Source: an uncultured Winogradskyella sp. (lineage in GTDB: Bacteria > Bacteroidota > Bacteroidia > Flavobacteriales > Flavobacteriaceae). Taken from it: a stretch of 57,294 nt of DNA. A model generated the notes under the pieces. The model was not told where the DNA came from, did no database searches, and saw only the letters and a program-made list of their open reading frames with translations. A program made the position numbers and the translations under genes. Of the stretch, positions 1 through 7,976 are shown piece after piece; the stretch's first letter is position 1, and the number at the start of each line of letters is the position of its first letter. The DNA lies in NCBI RefSeq assembly GCF_937958655.1, contig NZ_CALGNH010000049.1:1-57294 (forward strand), written 5' to 3'.

Positions 1-2
1 TT

Positions 3-122
3 GTAAATTCCACAGGCAATCCTTCTGACCAATTTCCTTCCGGAATTGGCACGTACATTTTTCCGTATGGTGGAAGTCCTTTTAAAATTTCAAATATTGA
101 ATTCAATTATGATGTTTTTTAG
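3..122 (+). CDS. 3' end of an unidentified gene (partial, 39 residues)
   Basis: An open frame enters from the left edge and ends at a TAG. The visible tail is rich in Gly, Pro, Ser and aromatic residues and ends in NYDVF. I do not recognise the family and no domain can be assigned to so short a tail. A hairpin with a T-tract follows about 65 bases later, as expected for the end of a real transcription unit. The frame could be spurious because only 39 codons are visible. Confidence 0.4.
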   Translation, partial: VNSTGNPSDQFPSGIGTYIFPYGGSPFKISNIEFNYDVF

Positions 123-187
123 CTTGCTTACAACTCGTAAATAAGTCTGTATTTACGTATTTATTTTTAAAAATAATAATTATTTGT

Positions 188-220
188 AAACCCAATGAAT
201 TTAAAGGGTTTTATTTTTTT
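188..220 (+). terminator. Intrinsic terminator after the partial gene
   Basis: AAACCC (188-193) pairs with GGGTTT (206-211) and is followed by a run of T. A second hairpin, GTAAATA (137-143) with TATTTAC (150-156), lies just upstream. The structure separates the left-edge gene from the recombinase. Confidence 0.55.
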
Positions 221-226
221 AGTAGT

Positions 227-284
227 CAGGTATTTTGTATATCAAAATACGTATATTTACATAAAGTGTTATACAAAATACCTG
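227..284. promoter_or_regulatory. Inverted-repeat cluster directly before the recombinase start
   Basis: A perfect 15-bp inverted repeat has arms CAGGTATTTTGTATA (227-241) and TATACAAAATACCTG (270-284), separated by 28 bp; the right arm ends one base before the ATG. The left arm also overlaps a tighter palindrome, GTATTTTG (230-237), spacer TATAT, CAAAATAC (243-250), so the GTATTTTG core occurs three times. This geometry suits either an operator for autoregulation or a recombinase core site; the sequence does not decide between them. Confidence 0.6.
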
Positions 285-285
285 T

Positions 286-1353
286 ATGAATTTAAAATAT
301 TATAGCTTTTCAATGTCATCCCATAGAGGTAATGCCGTTATACTTATTTCATTTCCTTACAGGCAAGATTTAATCAAAGCTTTAAGGCAGCGGTTTCCAT
401 CTGCTAAATGGAGTGCTACAAAAAAATCGTGGTATTTGCCAGACCTCAATGTAGTTAGAACCGCCTTAAATTTAATGCCCAAAGACAATCTAAAAGCTAA
501 AGCATCTAAAATTCATCTCGTAAATAGGCAAGCATTTTTAAATTTAAATGAACAGCTCAGTTTAAAAGGTTACAGTCCAAGTACTAAAAGAATTTACATT
601 GCTGAGTTTATGCACCTGCTAGATTTATTAGATGACTATGACGTAAAAGATTTATCTCCTAAACGCTTAAAAGACTACTTTCTCTATTGTATTAAAATTG
701 AGAAAATGAGTGAACGAAAACTTAATGGAAAAATCAATGCTATTAAATTTTATTTTGAGCAGGTACTGAACAGACCAAAAATGTTTTTTGATATTCCTAG
801 ACCTAAAAAACCACTAACACTTCCCAAGATGTTAAGTAAATCTGAAGTAAAAAAACTTTTTAGAGTCACCACTAATTTAAAACATAAAATAGCACTACAA
901 TTAACATACGGAATGGGTTTACGAGTGTCCGAAGTCGTAAGACTTAAACTTACAGATATTGATAGTAAGCGTATGGTCGTTCATCTCAATGGTGCTAAAG
1001 GAAAAAAAGACCGTTATGTGCCTTTACCAGAATCTGTTTTACCTCTGCTTAGAGAATATTATATAACCTATAAACCAAAAGAGTTTTTGCTAGAGGGACA
1101 GTATGGTGGCGTTTATGCTAGATCTAGTCTGCAACAAGTCTTTAAAAAAGCAATGCGCAAGGCTAGAATAAAAAAGAATATAGGCATACATGGACTTAGA
1201 CATTCCTATGCTACGCACCTTTTAGAGTCTGGTGCTGATATGCGTTTTATACAAGAGTTGTTAGGCCATAATTCTATAAAAACAACACAGGTATATACTA
1301 AGGTTACGCCACGGAGTATGTCTAAAATTAAGAGTCCATTAGATACCTTATAA
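286..1353 (+). CDS. Tyrosine recombinase (phage-integrase family) with HARP-like N-terminus
   Basis: Site-specific DNA recombinase. The catalytic set is complete: R213 in GLRVSEV, Lys near 238-241 in AKGKKDR, H302-x-x-R305 in IHGLRHSYATH, H328 in LLGHNS and nucleophile Y337 in TTQVYTKV. A SAM-like core-binding domain spans about 80-170. Residues 20-60 (FPYRQDLIKALRQ, then KWSATKKSWYLPD) resemble a HARP-type module, an addition to the minimal XerC/D layout. The patch specific to integron integrases is not visible, and no attC-like cassettes flank the gene. It stands alone on the plus strand and converges on minus-strand genes 17 bases downstream. Role inferred: a solitary element or chromosomal recombinase rather than XerC/D. 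Confidence 0.88.
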   Translation: MNLKYYSFSMSSHRGNAVILISFPYRQDLIKALRQRFPSAKWSATKKSWYLPDLNVVRTALNLMPKDNLKAKASKIHLVNRQAFLNLNEQLSLKGYSPSTKRIYIAEFMHLLDLLDDYDVKDLSPKRLKDYFLYCIKIEKMSERKLNGKINAIKFYFEQVLNRPKMFFDIPRPKKPLTLPKMLSKSEVKKLFRVTTNLKHKIALQLTYGMGLRVSEVVRLKLTDIDSKRMVVHLNGAKGKKDRYVPLPESVLPLLREYYITYKPKEFLLEGQYGGVYARSSLQQVFKKAMRKARIKKNIGIHGLRHSYATHLLESGADMRFIQELLGHNSIKTTQVYTKVTPRSMSKIKSPLDTL

Positions 1354-1370
1354 CCATTTTGTAAAGTAGG

Positions 1371-1760
1371 CTATTTAGCAACGTCATTATTAACTTCTAT
1401 CCAATAACCGTCGGGATCTTTAAAGTAGATTTGTCGTATACCATCATCCCGTACATAATCCTTATTAGGAGTATTTTCCCAATCAGAATATGCAATTTTT
1501 AACCCGTTTAAGTGATTTATAAACGTATTAATATCCTTCGTTGCTAGTGCAAAGTGTACTGCTTTATTAATCGTAATCTCAAATTGAGGTCTTGGGATTA
1601 AATGAATTTGTACGTTTTTAGTTAGCATCAACCATCGTGTTTCAGTTACAGAAGCTGTATTTTTAATTTCATTTAGGTTGAAAACGCTTTGGTAAAAATC
1701 AACAGATTTCGCTACGTCTTTTACAGATATAGCAATATGATTAAAAGAAAATAATTGCAT
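1371..1760 (-). CDS. VOC-family (glyoxalase/bleomycin resistance-like) protein
   Basis: A 129-residue single-unit protein of the vicinal oxygen chelate fold. It opens with FNHIAISVKD, giving a candidate metal ligand H8, and closes with DPDGYWIEVN, giving E122; H53 and H69 lie between. Members are small metal-dependent lyases, isomerases, dioxygenases or antibiotic-binding proteins, so the substrate cannot be named. No signal peptide, so cytoplasmic. It is last in a minus-strand run behind the DUF4268 gene (39-base gap), which suggests loose co-transcription. Start ATG is unambiguous. Confidence 0.85.
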   Translation of the reverse strand: MQLFSFNHIAISVKDVAKSVDFYQSVFNLNEIKNTASVTETRWLMLTKNVQIHLIPRPQFEITINKAVHFALATKDINTFINHLNGLKIAYSDWENTPNKDYVRDDGIRQIYFKDPDGYWIEVNNDVAK

Positions 1761-1799
1761 TACATAGTTTTATAGGGCAGTAAATATAAATATTACAGT

Positions 1800-2231
1800 C
1801 TAAGAGACCTTAATGATATCTCTATATTCTTCAAAAAAAGATTCAAATAAAATCATGTTAGTATTAAAAAATTCCATCACAGCACGCCAGGTGTTTTTGT
1901 TGTGTATGGATACTTTTTGAGGTATAGAAATATAAATACGAGAGAGTTCTTTTCCATTTTCTAGATAGAATTCTTCTTCATAAATAGCATCGGGTAAATA
2001 GTCATTTCGAAGAATACTTTTTAAAGCTACTAACTTTTCCCAGCAATTGATCCTGTTTTCCAAGTCATCTTCTAAATCTAAGGCAATTAAGGCCGATGTA
2101 GTGTCAAAATGAAATTTAAAAGCAACTCCTTTTATTTTTGTATTGTATAATAGCCATTTTCTAGGAAAAGACTTCCCAAAACTGGTCCAGAATTCTTGTC
2201 TTAAAGCTCTACTTTCTTCTTTGCTAAACAT
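1800..2231 (-). CDS. DUF4268 family protein
   Basis: I chose the internal ATG (MFSKEESRALRQEFW) because the 25 codons upstream of it overlap the ZIP gene and look like shifted-frame sequence. The 143-residue product carries the DUF4268 pattern: a basic amphipathic start, then KIKGVAFKFHFD and a WEKL-containing helical segment. In other proteins DUF4268 is found with nuclease-like domains, but here it stands alone and no catalytic motif is visible. Soluble and acidic. It sits between the ZIP transporter and the VOC gene on the same strand. Biochemical function unknown. Confidence 0.75.
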   Translation of the reverse strand: MFSKEESRALRQEFWTSFGKSFPRKWLLYNTKIKGVAFKFHFDTTSALIALDLEDDLENRINCWEKLVALKSILRNDYLPDAIYEEEFYLENGKELSRIYISIPQKVSIHNKNTWRAVMEFFNTNMILFESFFEEYRDIIKVS

Positions 2232-2272
2232 TATTTTTAATTGACAGCTAAGACCTACTAATCCATAAGTTA

Positions 2273-2947
2273 TTAAATAAAATAAGCAATTAAAACTCCC
2301 AAACAAATGGCTACCAGCTTAGATAAATTAAATTTATGACCCTCACTTGCCTCAAAAAGAATGGTTGTAGAAATGTGTAAAAATATACCAATAACTAAAG
2401 CATTAATGCTTACCAATACTTTTTGGTCTAAGCTCACCGTATTAGATATAAAGGTTCCCAAAGGTGTCATTACTGCAAAAATGAAAATAAAGCTAATAAT
2501 TTGCACTTTTTTACATTTTGATTTTAATAGGTAAGAGGTAAGCAAAGCTGCAATGGGTATTTTGTGTATAAAGACGCCATAGATCATTGTATTATGTTGA
2601 TGAATCGGAAAACCCTCCAAAAAACTATGGATACAAAGACTAATAAAAAGTAACCACGGAAAGTCTAAATTTTCTTTATGAATATGCACATGGCCATGCT
2701 CTGCACCTTTAGAAAAAAACTCTAAAACAATTTGCAGAAGAATACCGCACATTATAAAAAAACCAGTGGATTTAGCATCTAAATGATCATAGACCTCTGG
2801 TAGTAAATCAAATAAAGTTAATGCCAATAAAAAAGCACCACTAAACGATAAAAGTAGTTTAGTGTGTATAGATTTTTGACTTTTGGTTAATAAAGCGATA
2901 AGTACACCAATAACTATGGCATATATAGGAAAGAGATACTTATTCAT
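2273..2947 (-). CDS. ZIP-family divalent metal transporter
   Basis: Inner-membrane permease of the ZIP family, importing zinc or related divalent cations. About eight hydrophobic segments are visible in 224 residues. The variable loop carries a His cluster (EHGHVHIH, about residues 83-90). The signature in TM4 reads CIHSFLEGFP and TM5 carries FIHKIPIA, supplying the His/Glu metal site of the family. Its ATG abuts the stop of the upstream methyltransferase (TAAATG), so the two are translationally coupled. The exact metal cannot be told from sequence; ZupT-like is the nearest description. Confidence 0.85.
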   Translation of the reverse strand: MNKYLFPIYAIVIGVLIALLTKSQKSIHTKLLLSFSGAFLLALTLFDLLPEVYDHLDAKSTGFFIMCGILLQIVLEFFSKGAEHGHVHIHKENLDFPWLLFISLCIHSFLEGFPIHQHNTMIYGVFIHKIPIAALLTSYLLKSKCKKVQIISFIFIFAVMTPLGTFISNTVSLDQKVLVSINALVIGIFLHISTTILFEASEGHKFNLSKLVAICLGVLIAYFI

Positions 2948-3679
2948 TTACTTAAAAATCATAATTAACCGCTCAGAGGTTTTTGGATGATATTTGTGTA
3001 ATTTATAATCTCCAAATACATCTAATAAATGAACTCCTGCTTTGTTAAATAATACATTAAAATCTTCTAGTGTTAGTGCTTTAACACGTTCTTGAAATTT
3101 ATAGTTTTCATCATCTATTTTAAAACTAATATCCTTAACAATGTATCCATCTACAACACGGCGTTTTTGATTAAATGCTATGCCGTCTATGGTTTTTGTG
3201 TTTTCAGCAACCAAATTTTCTATCACAAAATTGCTGTTCATAAAATCAATTACGCCAAATCCAAATTCGTTTAACTCTGCTTTAATAGATGTAATGGTTT
3301 GTAGATTGCAGTCTTCATTTTCAAAGTACCCAAAACTTGTAAAAAGATTAAAAACGGCATCAAAAGTATCAGGATAAGGTTTAGTCATGTCATGCACATT
3401 AAACCGCAGGGTGTCATTAGCAAACTGTTTAGCGTAGGTTATGCTTTGTTCAGATAAATCAACACCAGTAACATTATAACCTAAAGTGTTTAAATAAACA
3501 GAATGCCTTCCCTTACCACAAGCCAAATCAAGGATCTTACCACCTTCTGGGATGTTGAGGTAATTGGTAAGGTTATCCATAAAGTTTTGGGCTTCGGTAT
3601 AATCTCTGTCTTTATATAGAATGTGATAGTATGGTGTATCAAACCAAGATGCATACCACGCTTTTGTTGGTTTTGTCAT
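2948..3679 (-). CDS. Class I SAM-dependent methyltransferase
   Basis: A 243-residue cytoplasmic methyltransferase with motif I ILDLACGKGRHSVYL (about residues 49-63), the acidic motif II VTGVDLS and a downstream DAVFNLFTSFGYF segment. The fold and the WYASWFDTPYYHILYK opening are typical of small-molecule methyltransferases common in Bacteroidota; the acceptor substrate is unknown. It heads a minus-strand operon with the ZIP transporter (no gap). Its start lies 55 bases from the divergent THUMP methyltransferase, and the gap holds a matching -7 box. Confidence 0.85.
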   Translation of the reverse strand: MTKPTKAWYASWFDTPYYHILYKDRDYTEAQNFMDNLTNYLNIPEGGKILDLACGKGRHSVYLNTLGYNVTGVDLSEQSITYAKQFANDTLRFNVHDMTKPYPDTFDAVFNLFTSFGYFENEDCNLQTITSIKAELNEFGFGVIDFMNSNFVIENLVAENTKTIDGIAFNQKRRVVDGYIVKDISFKIDDENYKFQERVKALTLEDFNVLFNKAGVHLLDVFGDYKLHKYHPKTSERLIMIFK

Positions 3680-3687
3680 AATGCTAA

Positions 3688-3714
3688 TTGTACTACAAAA
3701 ATACTGTATTTTTG
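3688..3714 (+). promoter_or_regulatory. Promoter of the THUMP methyltransferase, back-to-back with the opposing promoter
   Basis: A Bacteroidota-type -7 box TATTTTTG (3707-3714) lies 20 bases before the ATG, with TTG at 3688-3690, 16 bases upstream. Directly to its left is CAAAAATA (3696-3703), the same box on the minus strand, serving the divergent methyltransferase. The two boxes form a perfect palindrome around CTG. Confidence 0.6.
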
Positions 3715-3734
3715 CATTCCTTTAGACGTAAGTT

Positions 3735-4892
3735 ATGAACGATAATTTTAAGATGGTTGCCAAGACTTTATTTGGTTTTGAAGACCTATTAGCAAAAGAA
3801 CTAACCCAACTTGATGCCATGGAGGTTACAAAAGGTGTCCGTAATGTTAGCTTTGTTGGCGATAAAGGCTTTATGTACAAGGCTAATTTGGGATTAAGAA
3901 CGGCCATTAAAATTCTTAAACCAATAAAGTCTTTTAGAGTTACCAAAGAAGAGGATCTTTATAAAAATGTAAAAGATATAAAGTGGGAGAACTACCTTAA
4001 ATCCACTGGCGCTTTGGCGGTAGATGCTACCGTGCATCATAGTGTGTTTACTCACTCGCAATACACGGCCTTAAAGTGCAAAGATGCCATTGTAGATCGT
4101 TTTAGAGAACATAGCGGCACTAGGCCTAATGTAGATTTACGATTTCCAGATCTTAAAATTAATGTACACATAGATCGGCAACGTTGTACCATTTCTTTAG
4201 ATACCTCGGGTGAATCTTTACACCGTAGAGGCTATAAAACAGCAACCAATATTGCACCAATTAACGAAGTACTTGCAGCGGGCTTAATCTTAATGAGCGG
4301 TTGGGATGGCCAAACCGATTTTATGGATCCAATGTGTGGTAGTGGTACCATACTTGCTGAGGCGGCAATGATTGCTTGTAATATACCACCAAATCTAATG
4401 CGTAAAGAATTTGCCTTTGAACGTTGGGAAGATTGGGATGTAGATTTATTTGAAAAAATTGAAGAATCTTTATTAAAAAAGACGAGAGATTTTCATCACC
4501 GAATTATAGGTTACGACAAATCACCTTCTGCAGTTACCAAAGCCAAAGAAAATATTAAGAATGCACACTTAGATGAATTTGTCCACATTCAGCACGAAGA
4601 TTTCTTTAAAACCCAAAAAGCGGGTAACGATAAATTACAAATGGTGTTTAATCCACCTTATGGAGAGCGCCTAGAAAATCTAAATATTGAAGCGTTTTAT
4701 GGTAATATTGGTACAACCTTAAAACATGGTTACCCAAATACCAATGCTTGGTTAATTACCTCTAATCTCGAAGCACTAAAGTATATTGGTTTAAGACCAT
4801 CTCGAAAAATCAAAGTGTTTAACGCAAAATTAGAGTCTCGCTTGGTAAAATACGAAATGTATGAAGGTAGCAAGAAGACTAAAAAACAGTAA
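3735..4892 (+). CDS. THUMP-domain class I SAM-dependent RNA methyltransferase (RlmL N-half/YpsC type)
   Basis: Methylates guanine N2 in RNA, probably 23S rRNA, by family relationship. The N-terminal 160 residues hold a ferredoxin-like plus THUMP module (KTLFGFEDLLAKEL at the start). The C-terminal Rossmann domain has the SAM motif FMDPMCGSGTILAEA and the catalytic NPPYGERL at residues 306-313. The 385-residue length matches stand-alone YpsC-like enzymes, not the 700-residue RlmKL fusion. Monocistronic on the plus strand, with a good -7 box and divergent from another methyltransferase. Degenerate heptamer repeats follow its stop. Confidence 0.9.
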   Translation: MNDNFKMVAKTLFGFEDLLAKELTQLDAMEVTKGVRNVSFVGDKGFMYKANLGLRTAIKILKPIKSFRVTKEEDLYKNVKDIKWENYLKSTGALAVDATVHHSVFTHSQYTALKCKDAIVDRFREHSGTRPNVDLRFPDLKINVHIDRQRCTISLDTSGESLHRRGYKTATNIAPINEVLAAGLILMSGWDGQTDFMDPMCGSGTILAEAAMIACNIPPNLMRKEFAFERWEDWDVDLFEKIEESLLKKTRDFHHRIIGYDKSPSAVTKAKENIKNAHLDEFVHIQHEDFFKTQKAGNDKLQMVFNPPYGERLENLNIEAFYGNIGTTLKHGYPNTNAWLITSNLEALKYIGLRPSRKIKVFNAKLESRLVKYEMYEGSKKTKKQ

Positions 4893-4927
4893 GTTGTTGG
4901 TTGTTAGTTCTTGGTTTTGTTTGTTGG
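4893..4927 (+). repeat. Degenerate GTTGTTG heptamer tract
   Basis: Consecutive 7-mers read GTTGTTG, GTTGTTA, GTTCTTG, GTTTTGT and then TTGTTGG. This is the reverse complement of the CCAACAA unit that forms a perfect array at 42233-42300. It begins at the stop codon of the THUMP methyltransferase and lies between convergent genes. Confidence 0.6.
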
Positions 4928-4979
4928 TTTCAGGTTTAATAACTCTAATCAATTTAACCCGTCTAAAAAGCCCAATAAA

Positions 4980-5456
4980 CTACACTTCCAAATCCTCTAA
5001 TTGCAAGTTATAATCGTACTGTAAATCTTCATGTAGGACACTTATCTTTTTCTTAAGCGCAATAATTTGGCGTTCGTATAGGTTACTTAAGGTTTTGTTT
5101 CTGTGAATAGAAGGATTAAGTTCATTTAACCGTTCGCAAAAATAGAGTAGGAGCTCTACTTCCGTGGATTTTTTTAATGAATACCTACTATAGACTCTTA
5201 TTTGTCTTAAAATCTTTCTAATCGTCTTTTTCATGTAGAAATAACTCGCCGTGTTAATGCTGTCAAAGAGTTCGTCTAATGTAGATTTAATGCTTGTAAT
5301 GTAGCCATCCTCATCATGAGATTCAAAAAGTAAGTAGGTGAGTAAGGCTTTATTTTCTTTTTTAAACTTTCCTAAGCGTAAGCAAAGTTCTAAAAGGTCT
5401 TCTTTGGGTAAATGTTGAAGCTCTTTTTTAATCGTAACAATAGATGCAATCTTCAT
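4980..5456 (-). CDS. Conserved hypothetical helical protein, possibly DUF6155-like
   Basis: A 158-residue, charged, all-helical-looking protein. The opening (KKELQHLPKEDLLELCLRLGKFKKENKALLTYLLF) resembles DUF6155-type proteins, but I hold that assignment loosely. No enzymatic motif, signal peptide or membrane segment is visible. A basic region MKKTIRKILRQIRVYSRYSLKK lies near residues 76-97. It follows the LytTR response-regulator stop after a single base, so it is almost certainly the last gene of that operon and may act with the two-component pair. Real by coupling and by its even coding character. Confidence 0.65.
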   Translation of the reverse strand: MKIASIVTIKKELQHLPKEDLLELCLRLGKFKKENKALLTYLLFESHDEDGYITSIKSTLDELFDSINTASYFYMKKTIRKILRQIRVYSRYSLKKSTEVELLLYFCERLNELNPSIHRNKTLSNLYERQIIALKKKISVLHEDLQYDYNLQLEDLEV

Positions 5457-5457
5457 A

Positions 5458-6150
5458 TTACAAATTTAAGGCTTTTAAAACGGATTGCTTATAGGTTGGT
5501 CCTATTGGAATAGTGTGAGAATCTACCGCAATTTTATTTCTGATGAGGTGATGCATTCTATTGAGATTAATACTGTAAGATTTGTGTATTCTCAAAAAAT
5601 AATCTGGTAATTTCCCTATAAGATTAGAAAACGTGCTATGGGTCACAATTGTTTTATCTACGGCGTGCACTTTTACATAGTCTCCAAAAGCTTCAACGTA
5701 TTGTATGTCTTTAAATAATATTTTATGTATGGCTTTATTTTCTTTTAAAATTATAAATTCACTAGTTATGTTAACGTTATTAAATTTATTTAAGACTTTG
5801 TTTATGGCGATTAAAAACCGCTCATAAGAAAAGGGTTTTAATAGGTAATCTGTGGCATTAACTTCAAAGCCTTCAACGGCATATTGAGAATAGGCTGTGG
5901 TAAAAATAACCTGTGGTGCATCTTTTAACGATTTGTAAAAATCTAGCCCATTTTGTTGCGGCACGTTAATATCTAAAAATAATAAATCTACATCTCTATG
6001 TATTTGAAGATGTTTAAAAGCTTCAGAAGTAGTGTTACATGTCTTTTTTAATTCTAATACTTCGGTGTTTTTTATGAAGTACTGAAGAACTTTTTGTGAG
6101 GATAACTCGTCATCAATTATTATACAAGATATATATTTTTTAGATTTCAT
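5458..6150 (-). CDS. LytTR-family DNA-binding response regulator
   Basis: Two-component transcription regulator. Receiver domain residues 5-120: acidic pair D13-D14, phosphoacceptor D60 in LLFLDINVP, T84 in VIFTTAY and K105 in DYLLKPFSYE. A LytTR DNA-binding domain follows at about 130-230 (YVEAFGDYVKVH, FLRIHKSYSINLNRM). The start overlaps the end of the sensor kinase by 11 bases, so kinase and regulator are translated together. Targets are unknown; no LytTR direct repeats were found upstream of the operon. Confidence 0.93.
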   Translation of the reverse strand: MKSKKYISCIIIDDELSSQKVLQYFIKNTEVLELKKTCNTTSEAFKHLQIHRDVDLLFLDINVPQQNGLDFYKSLKDAPQVIFTTAYSQYAVEGFEVNATDYLLKPFSYERFLIAINKVLNKFNNVNITSEFIILKENKAIHKILFKDIQYVEAFGDYVKVHAVDKTIVTHSTFSNLIGKLPDYFLRIHKSYSINLNRMHHLIRNKIAVDSHTIPIGPTYKQSVLKALNL

Positions 6151-7204
6151 TTGTAAGTTTTAGTAAAACTTTAAATTGCTCTGGTGTTTCTACAACTTCA
6201 AAATAATGGCGGTTAGGATACACTAAATTTAGATTATTTTTTAGATTTTTTAAACCCACACCAGAGTCTTTAGCCTTTAGTTTATTATCCGTGTTAAGGT
6301 TGGTGTTTTTAATACAAAATTCAAAATTGTTTTTATTTTGAGTTAGATCTATTTTTATGCGTTTTGGTTCTTCTCCAGAAATAATACCGTACTTGTAACT
6401 GTTTTCTATGAGTGGCAGTAAAAGCATTGGGTATATTTTATAATGCTCGTTTTCTATATTAATATTTAGGTCAGTGGGTATTGGTGTCTTAAACCTATAA
6501 TTTTGAAATGCAATATAATTCGTAATCAATTTTACTTCATCTTTTAGTATCACACGTTCAGTATCAGTATCGTAAATAACATAACGTAAAATGTCCGACA
6601 ATTGCACAATAGCCTTAGTGGTTTCTGTTTTTTTTTCTAGTGCTAGTGCGTAGATAACATTAAGCGAATTAAATAAAAAGTGGGGATTTATCTGTGCTCT
6701 TAAGGCAGATAACTGAGTTTCTATGTGCTGGTTTTTTAAACGTAGAATTTTGTTTTCGTTTGTGTTAAAATAGAACCAATCTTCAGCAAATTTAATTAAT
6801 GTTGTGGCAACTAAAAAGATTGAAAACACAATAAAAATATCGGTTTTTGAGAGATATGCAATGAAGAAATACTTTGTGAAAACGAGATCTAAAAGCGGCC
6901 GTAAAAACCAGCTACTGGTTAACGCAAAAAATACTAAATTGAAGATGAAAGACATTGCATAACTTAAATACTTTTCTTGCTTTAGTAGTCTGGGAATAAG
7001 TATATAGAAATTGATACTTACTGGTAGTGCTAGTGTTATTAAAAAGACCATAGTGTAGATGTAATCTACTTTAATTGGAGTATTGCCTTTTGAAAATACA
7101 AATACTAATACTACAAAGGCTAATAACCACAAAATGCCATTAAAAATTAATGGTCTGTGGTAATTGGATTTTTTTAGAATGGCATTAAGACTAAGGCTTT
7201 GCAT
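6140..7204 (-). CDS. LytS-type sensor histidine kinase
   Basis: Inner-membrane kinase of the His_kinase (PF06580) class, partner of the adjacent LytTR regulator. About four transmembrane helices occupy residues 18-145, with no extracytoplasmic sensor domain, so the signal may be sensed in the membrane. The phosphoacceptor is H175 in QINPHFLFNSLN; the N-box reads PLIENSYKYG (about 264-273) and the G-box DSGVGLKNL (about 313-321). It overlaps the upstream lipoprotein gene by 14 bases and the regulator by 11, forming a tight three-gene unit. Confidence 0.92.
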   Translation of the reverse strand: MQSLSLNAILKKSNYHRPLIFNGILWLLAFVVLVFVFSKGNTPIKVDYIYTMVFLITLALPVSINFYILIPRLLKQEKYLSYAMSFIFNLVFFALTSSWFLRPLLDLVFTKYFFIAYLSKTDIFIVFSIFLVATTLIKFAEDWFYFNTNENKILRLKNQHIETQLSALRAQINPHFLFNSLNVIYALALEKKTETTKAIVQLSDILRYVIYDTDTERVILKDEVKLITNYIAFQNYRFKTPIPTDLNINIENEHYKIYPMLLLPLIENSYKYGIISGEEPKRIKIDLTQNKNNFEFCIKNTNLNTDNKLKAKDSGVGLKNLKNNLNLVYPNRHYFEVVETPEQFKVLLKLTNEI

Positions 7205-7880
7205 TTATTTTTGTTAAGATTAATTTATCAGAAGAATTCCATTTTTCACCATCTTTTTTTAAAGTCGTAAACATGTCCATGTCTAACGCTCTTTTTAAAA
7301 ACTCGTATAATTCCTCTGAAGATGCCGTTATTAAAAGGTCATTTTCAAAGCCTATTTTTTCATGTTTTAAACGAATCTTTTGTTCTTCAAAAAGTGTTGT
7401 AATACGTTCTTCATTTAACCATGTAAGTGACACCGCTTTGTTAGCCTTTATGTTTAACTTAGCTACAGAGTGTGTTTTTAAAAGATGTTTAGCGGCTAAG
7501 CTGTTAATTTCGTTATCTTCAATATCTATAGGTATAAAATCTAAAAAATAGGTATCATTAACCTTAAACGGCATTGCAATAAAGCCAGCTTCCTTATTCT
7601 TTTTTAAATGTGTTATGTAATACCCTTTGTTGTAGGTTTCATAGATTTTTAGATCTTCATCAGAAAATTTGGCATCGCTTTTTTTATCGGCTTCCATTTT
7701 AGCTGAAATGGCTTCTACGGTCCATTGCCCTTTTTTATTATCTACCCAGTTTCCTAAGAGTGCCTTATTAAAGCTTAAATGCTTTTTAATATAAAACGGT
7801 TGCAAGGACTTAACAATGCAAGAATTTAATAAAATACCAATCGCAACAGTAACAATAAGGATTGAGGTCTTTGGTTTCAT
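7191..7880 (-). CDS. Predicted lipoprotein, first gene of the LytS/LytR operon
   Basis: A 229-residue protein with an N-terminal hydrophobic stretch ending in a lipobox-like LLNSC (Cys about residue 21), so probably membrane-anchored on the periplasmic face. The mature part is mixed alpha/beta with no motif I recognise. Because it heads, and overlaps by 14 bases, a kinase that lacks its own periplasmic domain, it could supply an envelope signal to it; that is inference from position only. No family name can be given. Confidence 0.75.
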   Translation of the reverse strand: MKPKTSILIVTVAIGILLNSCIVKSLQPFYIKKHLSFNKALLGNWVDNKKGQWTVEAISAKMEADKKSDAKFSDEDLKIYETYNKGYYITHLKKNKEAGFIAMPFKVNDTYFLDFIPIDIEDNEINSLAAKHLLKTHSVAKLNIKANKAVSLTWLNEERITTLFEEQKIRLKHEKIGFENDLLITASSEELYEFLKRALDMDMFTTLKKDGEKWNSSDKLILTKINAKP

Positions 7881-7976
7881 AAACGTTTATTTTTTAAAGT
7901 TTATGCTAAACTCAATATTTTTGACCCGATTGACAATAAATTTCGATTAACAAAGCGCAACTCCTGCCATATACAT

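Noticed and set aside
286..1353. Integron integrase with cassettes
   Set aside because: The extra patch of IntI proteins is not visible and no attC-like sites or cassette genes follow; downstream genes are ordinary minus-strand chromosomal genes.
2232..2306. 25-codon extension of the DUF4268 gene
   Set aside because: It overlaps the end of the ZIP gene and is unlike family members, which begin near MFSKEESR.
3092..3377. Short plus-strand frames inside the methyltransferase gene
   Set aside because: Antisense shadows of a gene with clear SAM-binding motifs.
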